Of a stretch of DNA of 64,000 bases, positions 60,798 to 64,000 are shown piece after piece. The first letter of the stretch is position 1. The number at the start of each line of letters is the position of its first letter. A model generated the notes under the pieces. The model was not told the origin of the DNA and did no database searches. It saw only the letters and a program-made list of their open reading frames with translations. The DNA is taken from positions 62,001 through 126,000 of the forward strand of contig NZ_AYMU01000023.1 of the NCBI RefSeq assembly GCF_000633395.1. The letters are read 5' to 3'. Made by a program: the position numbers and the translations under genes. Origin of the DNA: Pseudomonas sp. PH1b (GTDB lineage Bacteria > Pseudomonadota > Gammaproteobacteria > Pseudomonadales > Pseudomonadaceae).

Positions 60798-63700
60798 GCA
60801 CCGGCCTCCTCGCCGAGGGCCGAACGCCAGGGGGCATCCAGCAGGGGGCGATAGAGTGTTTCGGCCCAGGCGCTGAAAGTTTCGTCGGCGACCAGGGCGT
60901 TGTAGTCAGCAAATTGTCGAGCCAGCGCCGGACTCTGGCGACGCTCGCCCTCACTGTTCTGGCCATCGCCATCGTAGGTCTTGCGGGCTGCGGCCGCGGC
61001 TTTGTCCGGATCGCTCTGGCCAAGCCAGGCAAAGGCGGTCTTGACCGCCACCGGCAGGGGCTGACGCATGCCCGACTGCCAGGCCAGCAACAGGTCGCCG
61101 AGGCTCTTGCGTGCCCAATCCTGCTCCAGCGGAGGCAGCAGCAGGCTGTCATCGCTGGCCACCAGCGCGGTGGTCAGGGAGTAGCCGCTGGCACAGGCCA
61201 GCAGGTGGTTGATCCAGGGCTTGATCAAGCGATGCCACTTGCGTGTCTTGAGGGTACCGATGCCATTAGGAATCGTGGTCACTGCCAGCAATCCTCCATC
61301 CGCCCGCTGATGCAGGCTGCTCAGCCAGCCTTCCAGGCGCACACCCTGCAACTCCAGGCTGACCGGCAAGGCGCTGGTGACGGGTGTTGGCCACAGTTCG
61401 AGCAATTGCCGGTAGCGCTGCAACAGGTCCGGCAGCGGTTCCATCAGTTCGCGCTGCAGGCATTCACCGAAACCGGCCATGGGCAGCAGGCCGCTGGCTT
61501 GCAGCCTTTGCGCCTGGGCCTGCAGCGCCTGTTCCGCGTGCTCGGTATTGCTCAGTGCCGCTTCCAGCAGACTGTCGCTGAGGCTGTAGCGTTGCAGGGG
61601 GTCGAGGACAAAGGGTTCTTCATCTGCCAGTGGCGCTTCCATGGCTTCGAAGAACACCTTGAGCCGCTGGCTGAAGAAGTGCCGCACCGGGTTGCGCAAG
61701 AAATCCTGCAATTGAGCCAGGCTCAGGGGCTCGTCCTGAATATAGGGCTCCAGCCGTTCAACCGCGCCAGTCTCCTGGGGCGCCTGGTGCAGGACCTGCC
61801 ATTCCCGGGCATAGCTGAAGAGCGCATCGTCATCGTGGAAGTAGCGACCACTGAAGGGTTGCAGCGGATGCTCCTGAGTCAATGCGTCCAGCAGCGGAGC
61901 CGATTGATCCGGCAGCCGCCAGCCGCTGGCCAGGTGATCGCGCAACTGACCGATCAGCACCGACGCCGGACGCTCGCTGTTGTCACGGATACTGCGACCG
62001 ACCCAGCTGACATAGAGCTGGTCCCGGGCCGAAAGCAGGGCCTCGAGCAGCAGGTAGCGGTCGTCCTCACGCCGCGAGCGGTCGCCGGGACGATAATCGC
62101 TGCCCATCAGGTCGAAATCCAGGGGCGGCTGAGCCCGTGGGTAGTCGCCATCGTTCATGCCCAGCAGGCACACCAGCTTGAAGGGGATGGCGCGCATCGG
62201 CATCAGGGTGCAGAAGTTCACCGCTCCAGCGAGGAAGCGCTGGGACAGACGCCCCTGGTCGAGCCCCGCGAGCCAGGCTTCGCGCACCACGGTCAGCGGC
62301 AACTCCTCTTGCAGGCCCACCGATTCGCAGGTTTCCAGCCAGGTTTCCCGCAGGTCTTCAAGCTGGCCCAGCAGGTAGTCATCATGCTCGGTGCTGGGCA
62401 GGAAGAACTGTTCGATCAACTGCTGCAAACGCTCCCCCCACTGCGCGGGTAGCGCTGGCTGGGTGAGTTGCTGGTAAGCGCTCTGCAGGGCATCGAGCAG
62501 CGCGACCAAAGGGCCGATCAGGGCTGCATCCAGGCCACCGATTTCGTCATAGGGCTCGATGCCGTCACAGGCATCGGAGCGGCCGACGGCATAGCCCAGT
62601 AGCATCCGCCGCAGGCCGAAACGCCAGCTGTTCTGCTCCAGTTCCTGGGGCAACCCCAGTTCGGCGCGCTGCTCGGCATTCATCCCCCAGCGGATGCCGG
62701 CGCCTTCGATCCAGCGATGCAGGGTCGGCAGGTCGGCTTCATCTACGCCGAAACGCGTACGCAATGCCGGCACATCCAGCAAGTCGAGGATCTCACTGAC
62801 CGGGAAGCGGCTGTCCGGCAACTTCAACAGGTGCTCCACGGCGATCAACAGCGGATCGCGACCACGCTGGCCCTGGTCAGTCAGGGTAAAGGGAATGAAG
62901 CGGCGGTCATCACGCTCCAACTGACCGAACACCGCGCGGATATGGGGGGCATAACTGTCGATATCCGGAACCATGACGATCACATCGCGGGGCCGCAGGC
63001 CTGGCTCGGCACTGAAGCGTGCGAGCAGTTGGTCATGGAGGATTTCCACTTCACGCTGGGCGCTGTGGGCTATGTGAAAACGGATTGACTGGTCTTGCTG
63101 GAGATCGATCTCGGGCCAGCGCTCACGTGTTTCGTTGAGCGGGCGTAGTTCGAGGATGTCGTCCTGCAACTGTTGAAGCATGGTGTCGGGCTGGTTTTCG
63201 CTGAACAGGTCGATCCGTCCATCGCGAAAGGCCGAACGATAGCTGTTGGGGTCGTCGTAGCTGTCCAGCAGGTTGATGTAGTCCCGTCCCTGCTTGCCCC
63301 AGGCGGCCAGCAGCGGGTGGGCATGCTGGTGCAGGGTTTGCGGGTCCAGTGCATGGGGCATGCCGGCCTTGCGTGCCTGACGTTTGTACTGATGCCGCAG
63401 CAAGTCCTTGTCCGCGACGATATCCGCCCAGTGATGGCGACACGGGTTGTGCACGCAGAGCAGCACCTGGCTGAAACGGGCCAATCCAGCCAGCGCCTCC
63501 AGGGCCTGGGCCGGCAATGACGAGATCCCGAACACGATCACTCGCGATGGCATGCCGGCAGGAGCCAGCTCCAGGCTGTTGATCCGTTCGATAAATCGCT
63601 GGTGGACTCCGGCGCGGCTCTGGGCCATGCCTTCGGTTCCCACGTCCAGGAGCAGCGCCCGCCACAACTCGGCTTGCCAGCAGTTGGCAGGGGTCAGGGC

Positions 63701-64000
63701 CTTGGCTTCGCCGCGGACGTTGCGCAGTTGATGGCGGCCGGCAGCCCAGTCCTCCAGCCAGTCGGCCCGATAGACCTGATATTGGTCGAACAGGTCAGCC
63801 AAGCGCTCCGCCAGTTGATAGCGCTTGCGCAGGTCACTGTCGTGGGTCAGAAAGCGCTGCAGCGGTTCGAAATGGGGCTCATCGATCAACGCTGGCAAGA
63901 GGCGCATCAAGCGCCAGGTCAGCGGGGCTTTATCCAGTAGGGACTTGGGGGGAATCTCGTCTCGCCCCAGCACCAGGCGGTACAGCTGCCACATGAAACT
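60794..64000 (-). CDS. recC: RecC, exodeoxyribonuclease V gamma subunit (5' end outside the window)
   Basis: About 1068 residues of RecC are present; the start codon lies beyond the window end, so roughly 80-100 N-terminal residues are missing (full RecC is about 1150). Recognisable blocks are LVCLLGMNDGDYPRAQPPLD, DRSRREDDRYLLLEALLSAR and the PLSLAQLQDFLRNPVRHFFS region near the C-terminus. RecC holds RecB and RecD together and recognises Chi with its inactive helicase and nuclease folds. Its stop overlaps recB. Confidence 0.95.
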   Translation of the reverse strand, partial: SFMWQLYRLVLGRDEIPPKSLLDKAPLTWRLMRLLPALIDEPHFEPLQRFLTHDSDLRKRYQLAERLADLFDQYQVYRADWLEDWAAGRHQLRNVRGEAKALTPANCWQAELWRALLLDVGTEGMAQSRAGVHQRFIERINSLELAPAGMPSRVIVFGISSLPAQALEALAGLARFSQVLLCVHNPCRHHWADIVADKDLLRHQYKRQARKAGMPHALDPQTLHQHAHPLLAAWGKQGRDYINLLDSYDDPNSYRSAFRDGRIDLFSENQPDTMLQQLQDDILELRPLNETRERWPEIDLQQDQSIRFHIAHSAQREVEILHDQLLARFSAEPGLRPRDVIVMVPDIDSYAPHIRAVFGQLERDDRRFIPFTLTDQGQRGRDPLLIAVEHLLKLPDSRFPVSEILDLLDVPALRTRFGVDEADLPTLHRWIEGAGIRWGMNAEQRAELGLPQELEQNSWRFGLRRMLLGYAVGRSDACDGIEPYDEIGGLDAALIGPLVALLDALQSAYQQLTQPALPAQWGERLQQLIEQFFLPSTEHDDYLLGQLEDLRETWLETCESVGLQEELPLTVVREAWLAGLDQGRLSQRFLAGAVNFCTLMPMRAIPFKLVCLLGMNDGDYPRAQPPLDFDLMGSDYRPGDRSRREDDRYLLLEALLSARDQLYVSWVGRSIRDNSERPASVLIGQLRDHLASGWRLPDQSAPLLDALTQEHPLQPFSGRYFHDDDALFSYAREWQVLHQAPQETGAVERLEPYIQDEPLSLAQLQDFLRNPVRHFFSQRLKVFFEAMEAPLADEEPFVLDPLQRYSLSDSLLEAALSNTEHAEQALQAQAQRLQASGLLPMAGFGECLQRELMEPLPDLLQRYRQLLELWPTPVTSALPVSLELQGVRLEGWLSSLHQRADGGLLAVTTIPNGIGTLKTRKWHRLIKPWINHLLACASGYSLTTALVASDDSLLLPPLEQDWARKSLGDLLLAWQSGMRQPLPVAVKTAFAWLGQSDPDKAAAAARKTYDGDGQNSEGERRQSPALARQFADYNALVADETFSAWAETLYRPLLDAPWRSALGEEAGA

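Noticed and set aside
57273..60854. A 1193-codon open frame antisense to recB
   Set aside because: It mirrors the recB reading frame in GC-rich DNA; composition is rich in Q, H, G and R with no domain, whereas recB shows all helicase and nuclease motifs.

Overview
The window reads as an ordinary, GC-rich chromosomal segment of a fluorescent Pseudomonas, most like the P. fluorescens / P. protegens / P. chlororaphis group. That placement rests on gene content (recCBD, yfiRNB, kyn and ant genes, mmsAB, an HBM-type chemoreceptor, gntP-rpiR-D-aminoacylase) and on many REP elements with the core GTAGGAGC(C/T)GGCTTGCC(G/A)GC. I could not run a search, so species level is inference. No rRNA, tRNA, IS element, integrase or CRISPR array was seen.

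Region by region. 1-1240: end of an unidentified gene, a DUF3726 protein and a RidA protein, probably one operon. 1242-10826: GNAT acetyltransferase, two GT39/ArnT-like glycosyltransferases, an EamA exporter with divergent AraC regulator, a small membrane protein behind a possible 53-codon ORF, two tandem paralogous membrane proteins separated by a REP, and an HxlR/quinone-oxidoreductase pair around a 10-bp inverted repeat. 10903-14628: a lipoprotein, an unknown secreted or anchored protein, then the most unusual stretch: a pesticin/T4-type muramidase, a Mor-family activator and two related DUF2589 proteins. 14689-25053: histidine phosphatase, HBM chemoreceptor, AraC regulator, VOC protein, a D-amino-acid operon (gntP-rpiR-deacylase) and a SulP transporter. 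25054-32456: gamma-glutamyltranspeptidase with a four-unit tandem REP array upstream, then quinone/redox genes (mdaB-like, LysR, ABM monooxygenase), a TauE/SafE exporter and LysR/flavodoxin-fold/MerR genes.

32478-46508 is a catabolic block for tryptophan. KynA, KynB and KynU convert tryptophan to anthranilate; AntABC converts anthranilate to catechol; KynR (Lrp/AsnC) and AntR (AraC) are the likely local regulators. Two amino-acid permeases, a BenE-type benzoate transporter and a MocR-type regulator lie among them. The ant genes sit between kynU and kynAB. The catechol ring-cleavage genes are not in the window.

46806-52510: a cupin, a Xre-RES (ParS/ParT-type) toxin-antitoxin pair with a clear autoregulatory operator, the valine-degradation genes mmsA-mmsB with a divergent LysR gene, and a decayed coding remnant. 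52549-54904 is the yfiR-yfiN-yfiB cyclic-di-GMP signalling operon. 55021-64000 is recC-recB-recD (recC cut by the window end), encoding the RecBCD recombination nuclease.

Best candidate for something undescribed: the Mor / muramidase / DUF2589-pair cluster at about 12.1-14.6 kb. A 13-bp motif (TTCCC[A/G]CTGAACA) occurs both in the muramidase/Mor intergenic region and just upstream of the DUF2589 operon, which suggests common control.
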